This document shows positions 37,322 to 45,971 of a DNA stretch of 64,000 bases, in pieces. The first letter of the stretch is position 1; every line of letters begins with the position of its first letter. The notes beneath the pieces were generated by a model, which saw only the letters and a program-made list of their open reading frames with translations, did no database searches and was not told the origin of the DNA. This DNA is from Flavobacterium luteum (GTDB lineage Bacteria > Bacteroidota > Bacteroidia > Flavobacteriales > Flavobacteriaceae). The position numbers and the translations under genes were made by a program. The stretch spans positions 248,001 to 312,000 of the forward strand of contig NZ_WAEM01000003.1 in the NCBI RefSeq assembly GCF_008806775.1, written 5' to 3'.

Positions 37322-38137
37322 TTATTTTGGAGGAGCTAGCTGAAAATTTATATTCTCGTTATCAAGGGCGGTTTTTGAATCTTCTAATATTTCAGAACTA
37401 ACATCAGCAAAATCTTGATTTTTTGTCCACACTCGAATGGCAATTTTAATTCCAGTATCTGTTATTTCTTTTACAGAAACTGAAGGTTTGGGAGTTATTA
37501 AAATTTTTGAATTTTTATTTAATGTATTATAAATAATGTCTTTCGCTTTTTTTATATCAGTATCATAAGAAATTCCAATTGTTAAATCAGTTCGTCGGTT
37601 TTCTTTTTTAGAATAGTTGATGATATTTCCGTTAGATAATGTGCCGTTTGGAACAAATACTACTTGATTGTTTACAGTTAATAATTGTGTTACAAAAATT
37701 TGAATATCAATTACAGAACCAGAAACGCCTTGTGCTTCAATAAAATCCCCTAATTTAAAAGGTTTAAAAAGAATAATAAGCATTCCGCCAGCAAAGTTAG
37801 ATAACGAACCTTGTAGTGATAAACCAACTGCTAAACCGGCTGCACCTAGAATGGCCACAAATGAAGAAGATTCTATCCCTAATTTTGATATTACAGCAAT
37901 AAAAAGAACAACTCGTAACCCCCAAAATATAATATCAGATAAGAACTCAATTAGAGTAGGTTCAATTTCTCTTTTTACCATTATCTTTCGAGAAACGGTA
38001 TTGATAATTTTTATAACCCAAATCCCAATAACGAATAGTAAGATGGCGGCAATTACTTTTGGAGAGTAATCAATTAAAGCTTTTACAAATGATGAAGTAT
38101 ATTGATCGATGTAATTAATGTCTACTAGTAATTTCAT
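37322..38137 (-). CDS. MscS-family small-conductance mechanosensitive channel
   Basis: A 271-residue inner-membrane channel that opens when turgor rises. Three hydrophobic segments are followed by the pore helix and beta domain: GAAGLAVGLSLQGSLSNFA and IILFKPFKLGDFIEA are classic MscS sequences. The cytoplasmic alpha/beta domain runs to residue 271. Convergent with tsaB (2 bases between stops). A terminator of the next minus-strand gene lies just upstream, so it has its own transcript. Confidence 0.95.
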   Translation of the reverse strand: MKLLVDINYIDQYTSSFVKALIDYSPKVIAAILLFVIGIWVIKIINTVSRKIMVKREIEPTLIEFLSDIIFWGLRVVLFIAVISKLGIESSSFVAILGAAGLAVGLSLQGSLSNFAGGMLIILFKPFKLGDFIEAQGVSGSVIDIQIFVTQLLTVNNQVVFVPNGTLSNGNIINYSKKENRRTDLTIGISYDTDIKKAKDIIYNTLNKNSKILITPKPSVSVKEITDTGIKIAIRVWTKNQDFADVSSEILEDSKTALDNENINFQLAPPK

Positions 38138-38148
38138 TTTCTAATTTA

Positions 38149-38177
38149 AAAAAAACCTTCTCAAATAGGAGAAGGTT
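38149..38177 (-). terminator. terminator after the helical repeat protein gene
   Basis: On the minus strand AACCTTCTC and GAGAAGGTT pair around a 6-base loop, followed by a run of eight T. It ends the gene at 38215-38655 and separates it from the MscS gene. Confidence 0.85.
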
Positions 38178-38214
38178 GGTTGTTTTGAGTTGCAAAAATA
38201 GTATTTTTTACTAT

Positions 38215-38655
38215 TTATTCAGCGTCTTTTTTTGATTCCTTAGTTGAATTATTTACTAACTCATCAATCTTTACTTTAGCGGCAGCAATGCCTTCTTCTA
38301 CAATTACTTTTGCTTCATTGGCAAAAACTTCTGCTTTTTCAATTATTGGTGTAGCATTTTCTTTTACTGAATTAACAACATCTTCTAAAACTACACCTGT
38401 TTTTTCAGAATATTCAGTTGCTTTTACTTTCGCAACTTCGGCAAATGCTTCTGCTTTTTCTATAATAGGAGCAGCATTTTCCTTTACTGATTCAACAACT
38501 TCTTCTAAAACAACATTTGCTTTCTCTGAATATTCGCTCACTTTTTGTTTTGCCTCTTCTGCAAATGCCTCTGCTTTTGCCATAAATGCCTCTGCATTTT
38601 CAGCACTTTCTTTAGTAGAACCAAATAAATTCTTTATAAATGTTCCTATTCTCAT
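38215..38655 (-). CDS. YtxH-like helical protein with 40-residue repeats
   Basis: A 146-residue protein rich in Ala, Glu and Lys, predicted to be an amphipathic coiled coil. It holds two exact-length 40-residue repeats (residues 28-67 and 68-107), each running from AEAFAE to PIIEK, plus a partial third from 108. The N-terminus (MRIGTFIKNLFGSTKESAEN) resembles YtxH/apolipophorin-like general stress proteins. It has no signal peptide. Its function is unknown to me. A -7 element (TAAATTTG on the minus strand, 38670-38677) lies 15 bases before the start. Confidence 0.75.
   Translation of the reverse strand: MRIGTFIKNLFGSTKESAENAEAFMAKAEAFAEEAKQKVSEYSEKANVVLEEVVESVKENAAPIIEKAEAFAEVAKVKATEYSEKTGVVLEDVVNSVKENATPIIEKAEVFANEAKVIVEEGIAAAKVKIDELVNNSTKESKKDAE
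38290..38574 (-). repeat. 120-bp in-frame tandem repeat
   Basis: Units at 38455-38574 and 38335-38454 encode 40 residues each with strong similarity, and a third partial unit covers 38290-38334. The equal length and lack of gaps suggest duplication within the gene. Confidence 0.85.
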
Positions 38656-38694
38656 GATTGATAAATTGTCAAATTTACGATAAAAATTAATTGT

Positions 38695-40719
38695 TTAATG
38701 ACTGAATTTCAATTCATTACTAACTTCTTCAAAATTATTTTTTGGTACATCACACGTTTTATTCTGACAAACATAAAAAAGGGTTTCATCGTTTTTAAAT
38801 CGGTTTTTTAGAAACGGAAGATTGGATTCGGTTTCAGAACCCGCTAAAATTATATGAGGCAAGTATTTCTCGTTTGATAATGAACTGAATTTTAAAGCAT
38901 CCTCACCACAAATTGCCAACTCTTTGTTTTGCTCTCCAAAATTTAAAAAAGTTAATAGCCAATTCGAATAAGCCGACGGATAATCGATTTTTGGAATAAT
39001 ATTTTGTAGCATTTGGAGGGCTACTTTTTCATAATAAGAATTGTGAAAATAAATACTTAATAGCAATAAATTGTTAGCCATTACTGAGTTTGATGCTGGA
39101 ATTACATTGTCTTCAGTTTCATAATGTTCAGCAATTAGAGCTTCATCTAAATTAGAACTGAAGGTAAAGAAACCGCTATTTTCATCAAAAAAGTGCTCTA
39201 AACAATAATCTGTTAATTGATTGGCATTGTGCAACCATTTTTCATCAAAAGTAACCTCATACAAACCTATAAAGCCATCTATAACAAAACAATAATCTTC
39301 TAAATATCCATTAATGGAACTTTTGCCGTTTTTGTAATTGTGCAATAAATTTCCATCGGATGACCAAAGATTTTTTATAATAAAATCGGCATTATTTAAA
39401 GCAATTGTCAAATAGCTTTTGTCTTTTAATGCTTTAAAAGCGTCAACAAACCCTTTTAGCATAATTCCGTTCCAAGAAGTCAAACATTTGTCGTCTAATC
39501 TGGGCTTGCTTCTTTTTTCTCTTTCTAGGAATAAAATAGTTTCCCAAGCTTTCTTTTTAGATTCTAATTCTGAAATGGTAATTTTGTTTAGAACAGCAAT
39601 TTCTTCTAAAGATTTATTTTGAATCAGAACATAGTTGCCATGTTCCCAAAACCCGAAATCATTAATATTAAAAACTTCCGAAAATAATTCGAAATCTTCT
39701 TTAAGTAGTTCTTGCAAAGTAGCTTTTTGCCAAACATAAAAAGCACCTTCTTCTAGATGTTGTTTTTCATTCAAGCTATCTGCATCAAGCGCACAATAAA
39801 ATCCATTACTTTCGTCAGTTAGTTCTCGAGATATAAATGACAAGGTTTTTTCGATAACTTCTTTAAACAATGGATTTTTAGTTAGTTTATAGGCATCTGC
39901 ATACAGTGAAACCAATTGCCCATTGTCATATAGCATTTTTTCAAAGTGCGGGATATGCCATTTCATGTCAACAGAATATCGAGAAAAGCCTCCGTCAATG
40001 GTGTCGAAAAGTCCTCCGTAAGCCATTTTTGTTAGCGTAAGATTTACAAAATCTAACAATTCAGAATCATTGGTTTGAAATCCGTATCGCAACAAAAATT
40101 GATAATTGTTGGGCATCATAAACTTAGGAGCGCGAGCCATACCACCAAATTCTAAATCAAAACTTTTTTTCCATTTTAGGATTAAAGGTTCTAGTGCCTT
40201 TTGTTCTAAAACAGTATTGGTTTTTTGTTTTTTAATGATGCTAATAGCCGCTATACCTTTGTGTAATTTTTCGGCATACTCTATCATTTTTTCAGGATTT
40301 GTTTTGTACAATTCTTGCAGTTGTTCCAAAACATTTATCCATTCTTCTTTTCTAAAATAAGTGCCGCCATAAACGGGTCTACCATCAGGTAAGGCTATAA
40401 TGTTTAATGGCCAACCTCCATGACCCGTCATAATTTGAACAGCTTTCATATAAACAGCATCTACATTTTGATGTTCTTCACGATCTACTTTTATGTTTAT
40501 GAAATGGGCGTTCATGGTTTGTGCCACAGCTTCATCTTCAAAACTTTCGTGTTCCATGACATGACACCAATGACAAGCCGAATACCCAATACTAATAATG
40601 ACTAGTTGGTTTTTTTCTTTGGCTTCAGATAACGAATTCGTGTTCCATGCTTTCCAGTTTACAGGATTATTAGCATGTTGTAATAAATAAGGACTTGTTT
40701 CTTGCGCCAATTCATTCAT
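38695..40719 (-). CDS. thioredoxin domain-containing YyaL/SSP411 (DUF255) protein
   Basis: A 674-residue cytoplasmic protein. The N-terminal thioredoxin-like domain has SACHWCHVMEHESF (CxxC at about residues 49-52) and the family signature NIKVDREEHQNVDAVYMK and TGHGGWPLN. The remaining about 500 residues form an alpha/alpha barrel as in N-acylglucosamine 2-epimerases (FDTIDGGFSRYSVD, HIPHFEKMLYDNGQL). The family is conserved in many bacteria but its reaction is not established. It is followed by no operon partner in the same direction within 40 bases; NifU precedes it by 44 bases. Confidence 0.92.
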   Translation of the reverse strand: MNELAQETSPYLLQHANNPVNWKAWNTNSLSEAKEKNQLVIISIGYSACHWCHVMEHESFEDEAVAQTMNAHFINIKVDREEHQNVDAVYMKAVQIMTGHGGWPLNIIALPDGRPVYGGTYFRKEEWINVLEQLQELYKTNPEKMIEYAEKLHKGIAAISIIKKQKTNTVLEQKALEPLILKWKKSFDLEFGGMARAPKFMMPNNYQFLLRYGFQTNDSELLDFVNLTLTKMAYGGLFDTIDGGFSRYSVDMKWHIPHFEKMLYDNGQLVSLYADAYKLTKNPLFKEVIEKTLSFISRELTDESNGFYCALDADSLNEKQHLEEGAFYVWQKATLQELLKEDFELFSEVFNINDFGFWEHGNYVLIQNKSLEEIAVLNKITISELESKKKAWETILFLEREKRSKPRLDDKCLTSWNGIMLKGFVDAFKALKDKSYLTIALNNADFIIKNLWSSDGNLLHNYKNGKSSINGYLEDYCFVIDGFIGLYEVTFDEKWLHNANQLTDYCLEHFFDENSGFFTFSSNLDEALIAEHYETEDNVIPASNSVMANNLLLLSIYFHNSYYEKVALQMLQNIIPKIDYPSAYSNWLLTFLNFGEQNKELAICGEDALKFSSLSNEKYLPHIILAGSETESNLPFLKNRFKNDETLFYVCQNKTCDVPKNNFEEVSNELKFSH

Positions 40720-40763
40720 AAAACATTCAGTTTTTAAATTTTGAGGATAGTATTAGAAGAATA

Positions 40764-41663
40764 TTATCCGTTTGAGGCTTCGACAATAATGTCTTTATCA
40801 TTAAGCATGTCTTTCAGCATGTTTTCAATGCCACTTTTCAATGTAAATGTAGAAGAAGGGCAGCCGTTACAAGCACCTTGAAGCACTACTTTTACTCGTT
40901 TTTCTTTTTCGTCATACGAGTCAAATAAAATATTTCCGCCATCGGCAGCTACAGCGGGTTTTACATATTCTTCTAATATGTTAATGATTTGTTGCGATGT
41001 AGTATCGAGGGTATCGAAATTTTCAATTTTTTGTTTTTCAATTTTTGGACTTAAATTTACAAGGCTTTCATCAAGAACAGTTCCTCCATTTTCTATAAAC
41101 TCTTTTATAAATGATCGCAACTCTAAAGTAATTTCCTGCCATTCGTTTACGGCATATTTGGTTACCGAAACATAGTTTTCGTCTATAAAAACTTCTTTTA
41201 CGTAAGGAAACTTAAATAATTCTTTAGCTAAAGGTGATGCAGAAGTTTCATCAATATTTTTAAACTCGACGGCTGTCTTTGTTAACATTCTACTAACTAC
41301 AAATTTCAAAACTGCAGGGTTAGGAGTCGATTCTCCGTAAACAGAAGCGGGTTGTTTTTTAGATTTATTTTCATCAATCGTAACAATAATGCCACCGCTA
41401 TTCACAAAACTTGTTATTTGCTCTGCTACAGCTTCTTGAACATCTTCCCATTCTACAATACTAAACTTTTCAATAGCAATAAAGTTACCTGATATGTAAA
41501 CTGTTTTAACAAATGGCAGATAAAATAACTTTTGAGCCAAAGGGGAATTCTTCGCTTCATCGATGTTTTTAAACTCAAAACTCTCATTTTGAGTAATGAA
41601 ATCAGGGAATTCAAATTTTAGTATGGATGGATTTTGAGTCTCTTTTATTACTAGCTGTATCAT
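40764..41663 (-). CDS. NifU-like Fe-S scaffold protein with duplicated N-terminal domain
   Basis: A 299-residue cytoplasmic protein for building or carrying Fe-S clusters. Two similar Nfu N-terminal domains lie at residues about 13-95 and 117-195: both have LKF...EFKNIDE, SPLA..LF..P.VK and a W-centred helix before NSGG or ENGG. The C-terminal NifU domain (about 225-295) has the cluster ligands GACNGCPSS (Cys265, Cys268). Most Nfu proteins have one N-terminal domain, so the doubling is notable though known in Bacteroidota. A -7 element (TAAATTTG, minus strand, 41678-41685) precedes it. Confidence 0.93.
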   Translation of the reverse strand: MIQLVIKETQNPSILKFEFPDFITQNESFEFKNIDEAKNSPLAQKLFYLPFVKTVYISGNFIAIEKFSIVEWEDVQEAVAEQITSFVNSGGIIVTIDENKSKKQPASVYGESTPNPAVLKFVVSRMLTKTAVEFKNIDETSASPLAKELFKFPYVKEVFIDENYVSVTKYAVNEWQEITLELRSFIKEFIENGGTVLDESLVNLSPKIEKQKIENFDTLDTTSQQIINILEEYVKPAVAADGGNILFDSYDEKEKRVKVVLQGACNGCPSSTFTLKSGIENMLKDMLNDKDIIVEASNG

Positions 41664-41855
41664 GATTTTATTTTTTACAAATTTAACAAAGTTATTTTGA
41701 GTGATTAATTATATTTGGACAATTAAACATTAAATTAACGTTTGTTTTTTTATGATTTTTCAAGTTTTTTTAATCTCCTAATATAATTAACATTAAAAAT
41801 CGGTGTTTTAAGCTAATAAAAATTGATTATTGATTTAGAAATCATCAAAAATTTA

Positions 41856-41863
41856 TATATTTG
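41856..41863 (+). promoter_or_regulatory. -7 element TATATTTG before the PorP/SprF gene
   Basis: An exact TAnnTTTG match 84 bases upstream of the start, with a TTG at 41830-41832 at a spacing of 23, longer than usual. It implies a 5' leader of about 75 bases. Otherwise the 284 bases between this gene and NifU are AT-rich and unremarkable. Confidence 0.5.
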
Positions 41864-41947
41864 GGCACAACTAATAAAGGTGATTTTTCGTACTGTCTTA
41901 CAATTAGTAAATTACAAGGAATTGTATATAATTAAAAAAATAAAAAA

Positions 41948-42949
41948 ATGAGTTTTAAGAAATTAGGATTATTAGTTGTGTTTTTAGCATCACAATTTTC
42001 ATTTTCTCAAGAAGGTATAGCGGTTTATTCTGATTATTTATCAGATAATTATTATTTACTACACCCTTCAATGGCTGGAGCTGCAAGTTGTTCTAAATTA
42101 AGAGCAACTGGAAGGCAACAGTGGTTTGGTCAAACCGATGCTCCAGCATTACAAACGTTAAGTTTTAATGGGAGAATTGGAGAGCAGTCAGGAGCTGGAG
42201 CTATTTTTTATAATGATAAAAACGGTTACCACTCACAAACGGGAATAAAATTGACCTATGCGCATCATATTATGTTTTCTAGAGATAATGTCGATTTGAA
42301 CCAACTGTCATTTGGAGTTAATGTAGGTTTAACACAAAGTAATTTAGATGAAACCGCATTTTTAAGACCTGGTGATTTTGATCCAAATGTTCTTGGAACT
42401 AATGTTCAGAAAGATTCCTATTTCAATGTTGATATAGGAGCATCTTACAACTACTTGGATTTTTATGCCCATGCAACAGTAAAAAATGCTATTGAAACTA
42501 GAAGAGAGCTTTATAGTGATTTTGAAAGCGATAATTTGAGAAAGTTAATTTTGAATTTGGGCTACACTTTTGGTGAAGAAGATGGGTTGTTGTGGGAACC
42601 ATCTATTATGTTTCAAAGCATCAGCCAAACCAAGGAAAGTTCTTTTGACTTAAACATGAAAGTTTATAAGCAATTAGAAATAGGCAGATTGTGGGGAGCT
42701 TTATCTTATAGAAGAAGTTTAGACGGTGCTCAATATAAGGATGATAGCGGATCGCTTAAAACACAAAAATTACAGTATATCACTCCAATCGTGGGTATAA
42801 ATTACAATAAATTTATGTTTTCATATACTTACTCTTATTTAGCTGGTGGAGCTAAATTTGATAACGGAGGTTTTCATCAAATTACTTTAGGAATGGATTT
42901 ATTTTGTAGTCCTGAGAAATACCACTGTAATTGTCCAGCGATTAATTAA
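41948..42949 (+). CDS. PorP/SprF-family type IX secretion membrane protein
   Basis: A 333-residue outer-membrane protein with a signal peptide (to FSFSQ). YLLHPSMAGAASCSKLRATGRQQW is the hallmark of PorP/SprF, and NVDIGASYNYLDFYAHATVKNA and the beta-strand repeats fit its barrel. Family members handle secretion or attachment of particular T9SS substrates such as SprB and are usually next to their substrate gene. Here it stands alone. It ends with a Cys-rich tail (CSPEKYHCNCPAIN), less common in the family. Confidence 0.92.
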   Translation: MSFKKLGLLVVFLASQFSFSQEGIAVYSDYLSDNYYLLHPSMAGAASCSKLRATGRQQWFGQTDAPALQTLSFNGRIGEQSGAGAIFYNDKNGYHSQTGIKLTYAHHIMFSRDNVDLNQLSFGVNVGLTQSNLDETAFLRPGDFDPNVLGTNVQKDSYFNVDIGASYNYLDFYAHATVKNAIETRRELYSDFESDNLRKLILNLGYTFGEEDGLLWEPSIMFQSISQTKESSFDLNMKVYKQLEIGRLWGALSYRRSLDGAQYKDDSGSLKTQKLQYITPIVGINYNKFMFSYTYSYLAGGAKFDNGGFHQITLGMDLFCSPEKYHCNCPAIN

Positions 42950-42962
42950 ATATTTTATAAAA

Positions 42963-42992
42963 TGTCCCGATTTATTCGGGACTATTTTTTTA
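42963..42992 (+). terminator. terminator after the PorP/SprF gene
   Basis: GTCCCGA and TCGGGAC pair perfectly around TTTAT, followed by TATTTTTTTA. It lies between the two genes and shows that the next gene cannot begin at the upstream ATG (42962). Confidence 0.9.
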
Positions 42993-42997
42993 CCATT

Positions 42998-43510
42998 ATG
43001 TTGATAAAATCAGTAAACGGCAAAACTCCCTTAATTCCTGATGATTGTTATGTTGCAGAAAATGCCACTATTGTTGGCGAGGTTTGTTTTGGTCATTCTT
43101 GTAGCGTTTGGTTTAACGCAGTTGTAAGAGGAGATGTAAATAGTATAACTATTGGTAATAAAGTAAATATTCAAGATGGTGCCATTATTCATTGTACTTA
43201 TCAAAAACATCCAACCGTAATAGGAAACAATGTTTCTATAGGACATAACGCAATCGTTCACGGTTGTACAATAAAAGACAATGTTTTAATAGGAATGGGT
43301 GCCATTGTTATGGATAATTGTGTGGTAGAAAGCAATTCAATAATTGGCGCAGGAGCTGTTGTTACTCAAAATACAATTGTAGAATCTGGAACTATTTGGG
43401 CAGGTGTTCCCGCAAAAAAGGTTAAGGATATTGACCAATCTGATTTTGCAGGTGAAATTGAAAGAATCTCAAATAATTATGTAATGTATTCTAGTTGGTT
43501 TAAAGAGTAA
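42998..43510 (+). CDS. gamma-carbonic anhydrase-family hexapeptide protein
   Basis: A 170-residue left-handed beta-helix protein that forms trimers; relatives interconvert carbon dioxide and bicarbonate or have lost that activity. Hexapeptide repeats run through ATIVGEVCFG, SVWFNAVVRGDVNSI, GAIIHCTYQKH, NVSIGHNAIVHGC and VLIGMGAIVMDN, containing the three expected zinc-binding His. A longer frame exists from 42962 but it covers the terminator hairpin, so ATG 42998 (MLIKSVNGK) is taken as the start. Convergent with murI. Confidence 0.92.
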   Translation: MLIKSVNGKTPLIPDDCYVAENATIVGEVCFGHSCSVWFNAVVRGDVNSITIGNKVNIQDGAIIHCTYQKHPTVIGNNVSIGHNAIVHGCTIKDNVLIGMGAIVMDNCVVESNSIIGAGAVVTQNTIVESGTIWAGVPAKKVKDIDQSDFAGEIERISNNYVMYSSWFKE

Positions 43511-43520
43511 TTAAATTGCA

Positions 43521-44297
43521 TTAGAAATCCTTTTTTAAAACATCATATTTGTTGTTTAATATTTCAGAAAGTACTTTTGGATTGCTATTAGTATAAAAAA
43601 TTGCATTACTTTTTCCAATGTCATGTTTTCCCACTTTTTCTTCAATTATTTTTTGAGTTTGTCTCGCGACAGCTTCACCCGAATCGATTATTTGAATGGT
43701 ATTAGGGATAATCTTTTTAATTAAAGGAATTAAATATGGATAATGACTGCACCCTAAAACGAGATAATCAATATTCGCTTCAATCATTGGTTGTAAGTAG
43801 GAGTGAAGTAGTTTTGACATTTCAGGCGAATTTAACTCGCCGTTCTCAATAAGCTCTACTAATCCGTAACCAATTTGTTCTACTATTTTTGTTTCTTGAT
43901 ATTTTTCGACAGTTTTATTAAAAAGCTCACTACTCAAGGTGCCTTTAGTTGCTAATATCCCAATAGTTTGTGTTTTTGAATGTATTGCTGCGGGTTTTAT
44001 TGCGGGTTCAATACCTATAAAAGGCACTTCATATAAATCTCTTAATTCTTTTATGGCATTGGTAGTGGCGGTGTTGCATGCAACTACTATAAGTTTTACG
44101 TTTCTTTCGAGAAGAAATTCAGTGTTTTTAATACATAATGCAATTATTTCTTCTTTAGCTTTTTTTCCATAAGGAGCATTTTTGCTATCGGCAAGATAAA
44201 TTGTATCTTCATTGGGTAATAATTCGTGTATGGCTGACCATATTGAGGTTCCACCAATTCCTGAATCGAAAAGACCAATAGGTTGATTGTTTATCAT
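43521..44297 (-). CDS. murI: glutamate racemase
   Basis: Makes D-glutamate for peptidoglycan from L-glutamate. The 258 residues carry FDSGIGGTSIW (Asp11), ACNTATTNA (catalytic Cys74) and LGCSHYPYL (catalytic Cys183). It is the last gene of the envelope cluster in this orientation. A terminator and a -7 element (TACATTTG on the minus strand, 44302-44309) separate it from the ompH genes, so it is transcribed on its own. Confidence 0.97.
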   Translation of the reverse strand: MINNQPIGLFDSGIGGTSIWSAIHELLPNEDTIYLADSKNAPYGKKAKEEIIALCIKNTEFLLERNVKLIVVACNTATTNAIKELRDLYEVPFIGIEPAIKPAAIHSKTQTIGILATKGTLSSELFNKTVEKYQETKIVEQIGYGLVELIENGELNSPEMSKLLHSYLQPMIEANIDYLVLGCSHYPYLIPLIKKIIPNTIQIIDSGEAVARQTQKIIEEKVGKHDIGKSNAIFYTNSNPKVLSEILNNKYDVLKKDF

Positions 44298-44308
44298 AAA
44301 TCAAATGT

Positions 44309-44357
44309 AAAAAAAAAACTGCTCCATCTCGAAATTTCGATAGAGCAGTTTTTATAT
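44309..44357 (-). terminator. terminator after the ompH genes
   Basis: A long stem pairs ACTGCTC-ATC-GAAA with its complement, with one extra base on one side. On the minus strand it is followed by a run of more than eight T, ending transcription from bamA-ompH-ompH before murI. Confidence 0.85.
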
Positions 44358-44379
44358 TTTATTTAAATAGATTTTTAGA

Positions 44380-44883
44380 CTAAAAACCTAAATCTTTTTT
44401 TACATCAGCAGTCAAATTAGGACCATCTGCTAAAAGCAATCCTTCTGAATTTAAAACATATTGGAAACCTTTAGCTTTACCAACTTTTTGAATAGAAACT
44501 TTTACTTTCTCCATGATAGGTTTTACGATATCGGCTTCTTTTTGTTGCAATTCTTTTTGAGCATTGTCTCTATAATCAACGATTCTTTTTTGCATGTCTT
44601 GAACCTCTTTTGATCTAGTTTCGTTTACAGCCTCAGCAACTGTTGTTGCTTCTTGTTCGTATTTTTTTAATTTATTTTGGTATTCTTCAACCATTCCTTT
44701 GTACTCTACATCATAGGTGCCACTGAGTTTTTCTAATTGTTTTTGTGCCTCAAGCATTGCAGGCATTTTTGCCATTATTTCACTTACCTCTACATGAGCT
44801 GTTTTTGCTTGAGCTTTAATTGTTTGATTACCAGCAATGAATATAGCTGTAGCTATTAATAAAGTTTTTATTTGTTTCATCAT
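44380..44883 (-). CDS. OmpH/Skp-family periplasmic chaperone (short)
   Basis: A 167-residue periplasmic protein with a signal peptide (to IKAQ, about residue 25) and a Skp-type helical body (LEAQKQLEKLSGTYDVEYKG, DMQKRIVDYRDNAQKELQQK) ending in YVLNSEGLLLADG. It should hold outer-membrane proteins on their way to BamA. Two consecutive ATG codons occur at the start. It follows the longer OmpH gene by 24 bases, with BamA upstream of both. Confidence 0.93.
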   Translation of the reverse strand: MMKQIKTLLIATAIFIAGNQTIKAQAKTAHVEVSEIMAKMPAMLEAQKQLEKLSGTYDVEYKGMVEEYQNKLKKYEQEATTVAEAVNETRSKEVQDMQKRIVDYRDNAQKELQQKEADIVKPIMEKVKVSIQKVGKAKGFQYVLNSEGLLLADGPNLTADVKKDLGF

Positions 44884-44907
44884 TTTTAAATATTAATTAA
44901 TTGTTTT

Positions 44908-45927
44908 TTAGTTTTTAATGTTCTCAGTTTGTTTATTTGCTTCTTTCTCTTTTTTTGCTGCTTCTCTATCAGCTAATATTTTTTTCTTTTTTTCTTCTAA
45001 TGCTTTTTTTCTCTCTTCAAGATCTCTTGCTTTTATTTCAGCTAATTTTTGCTTGGCAGTAATAGCTGATGCATTATCTGCAGGTGCTGCAGCTTTTAAA
45101 GCTGAATTATTAGTATCAGGAACTTCGTTCGCAGTACTGTCAATTTCATTTTTTTCGGTAACAACTGTGCCTTTCTTTTTTGCTTCTTTTTCTGCTAAAA
45201 GTTGTTTTCTGTTTTCTTCAACTGCTTTTTTATTTTCTTCGATGGCTGCTTTTTTTTCTGCAATTAATTGTTCTCTTGCCGCTTTTTTATCATCGAGTAT
45301 TTTCTTTCTATCTGCTACAGCTGGATTCTCTTCTTCTAAATTTTCTTTTGCTTCTTTCTCTTCTTCAAGCTTAAGTTGTTTTTTACTTAATTGATTTCTC
45401 TTAGTTGCTCTAGTAATTACTCGTACTACTTGATCACTAATATCATATCTTTTTGCGGCGAACAACATTGTCAGGTCGGATGATTTGTCAAATATAAAAT
45501 CATATTTTTTAGCTTCTGCAATATCTTGAGTGGCTGTAAAAACTTGATCTTGAATTGGTTGAGAAAGCACTGCTTTTTGTAGGATTAAATCGCCGTTAGG
45601 GCCAAATCTTTTTTGCTGATAATCAAATAATTCTGTTTCTTGAAATACAATTTCTTCTTCTCGTTCTTCTATTAATTCTTTTGTAAGTAAAACTTTTTCG
45701 GATTTTAATGACTCTTTAAGTTTCGCTACTTCATTTTTTTTGGCTTCTATTTCTAGTTTCCATTTTTGGGCTTTCTGCTCTAATTGGCTTTTAGCTTCCA
45801 TATAATCAGGAACATTTTGCAAAATATATTCCATGTCTATATAGCCTATTTTTACACCTCTAGACTGACCAAAAACTGTTATTGAAACAGTCATTATAAA
45901 AATAAGTAATACAACATGTTTTCTCAT
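44908..45927 (-). CDS. OmpH/Skp-family periplasmic chaperone (long, coiled-coil tail)
   Basis: A 339-residue member of the Skp family with a signal peptide (to VFGQ). The N-terminal half (about 25-175) is a normal OmpH domain: VKIGYIDMEYILQNVPDYMEAKSQLEQKAQKW starts it, and AEAKKYDFIFDKSSDLTMLFA ends it. The C-terminal half (about 185-339) is a Lys/Glu/Ala-rich low-complexity coiled coil absent from short Skp proteins. A -7 element (TATATTTG on the minus strand, 45957-45964) lies 30 bases before the start, so the ompH pair may have its own promoter in addition to read-through from bamA. Confidence 0.93.
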   Translation of the reverse strand: MRKHVVLLIFIMTVSITVFGQSRGVKIGYIDMEYILQNVPDYMEAKSQLEQKAQKWKLEIEAKKNEVAKLKESLKSEKVLLTKELIEEREEEIVFQETELFDYQQKRFGPNGDLILQKAVLSQPIQDQVFTATQDIAEAKKYDFIFDKSSDLTMLFAAKRYDISDQVVRVITRATKRNQLSKKQLKLEEEKEAKENLEEENPAVADRKKILDDKKAAREQLIAEKKAAIEENKKAVEENRKQLLAEKEAKKKGTVVTEKNEIDSTANEVPDTNNSALKAAAPADNASAITAKQKLAEIKARDLEERKKALEEKKKKILADREAAKKEKEANKQTENIKN

Positions 45928-45956
45928 AACTTACATTTTATTAGAAAATATCGTGC

Positions 45957-45964
45957 CAAATATA
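45957..45964 (-). promoter_or_regulatory. -7 element TATATTTG before the long ompH gene
   Basis: An exact TAnnTTTG match on the minus strand, in the gap between bamA and the long ompH gene. No -33 TTG was recognised. Confidence 0.45.
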
Positions 45965-45971
45965 GTTAATT

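Noticed and set aside
42962..42997. Upstream ATG for the gamma-carbonic anhydrase
   Set aside because: The frame crosses a perfect terminator hairpin; ATG 42998 matches the family's N-terminus.
44918..45394. Long plus-strand frame opposite the OmpH coiled-coil tail
   Set aside because: Its Phe/Ser-rich composition is the mirror of the Lys/Glu-rich repeats on the coding strand; no start context or homology seen.
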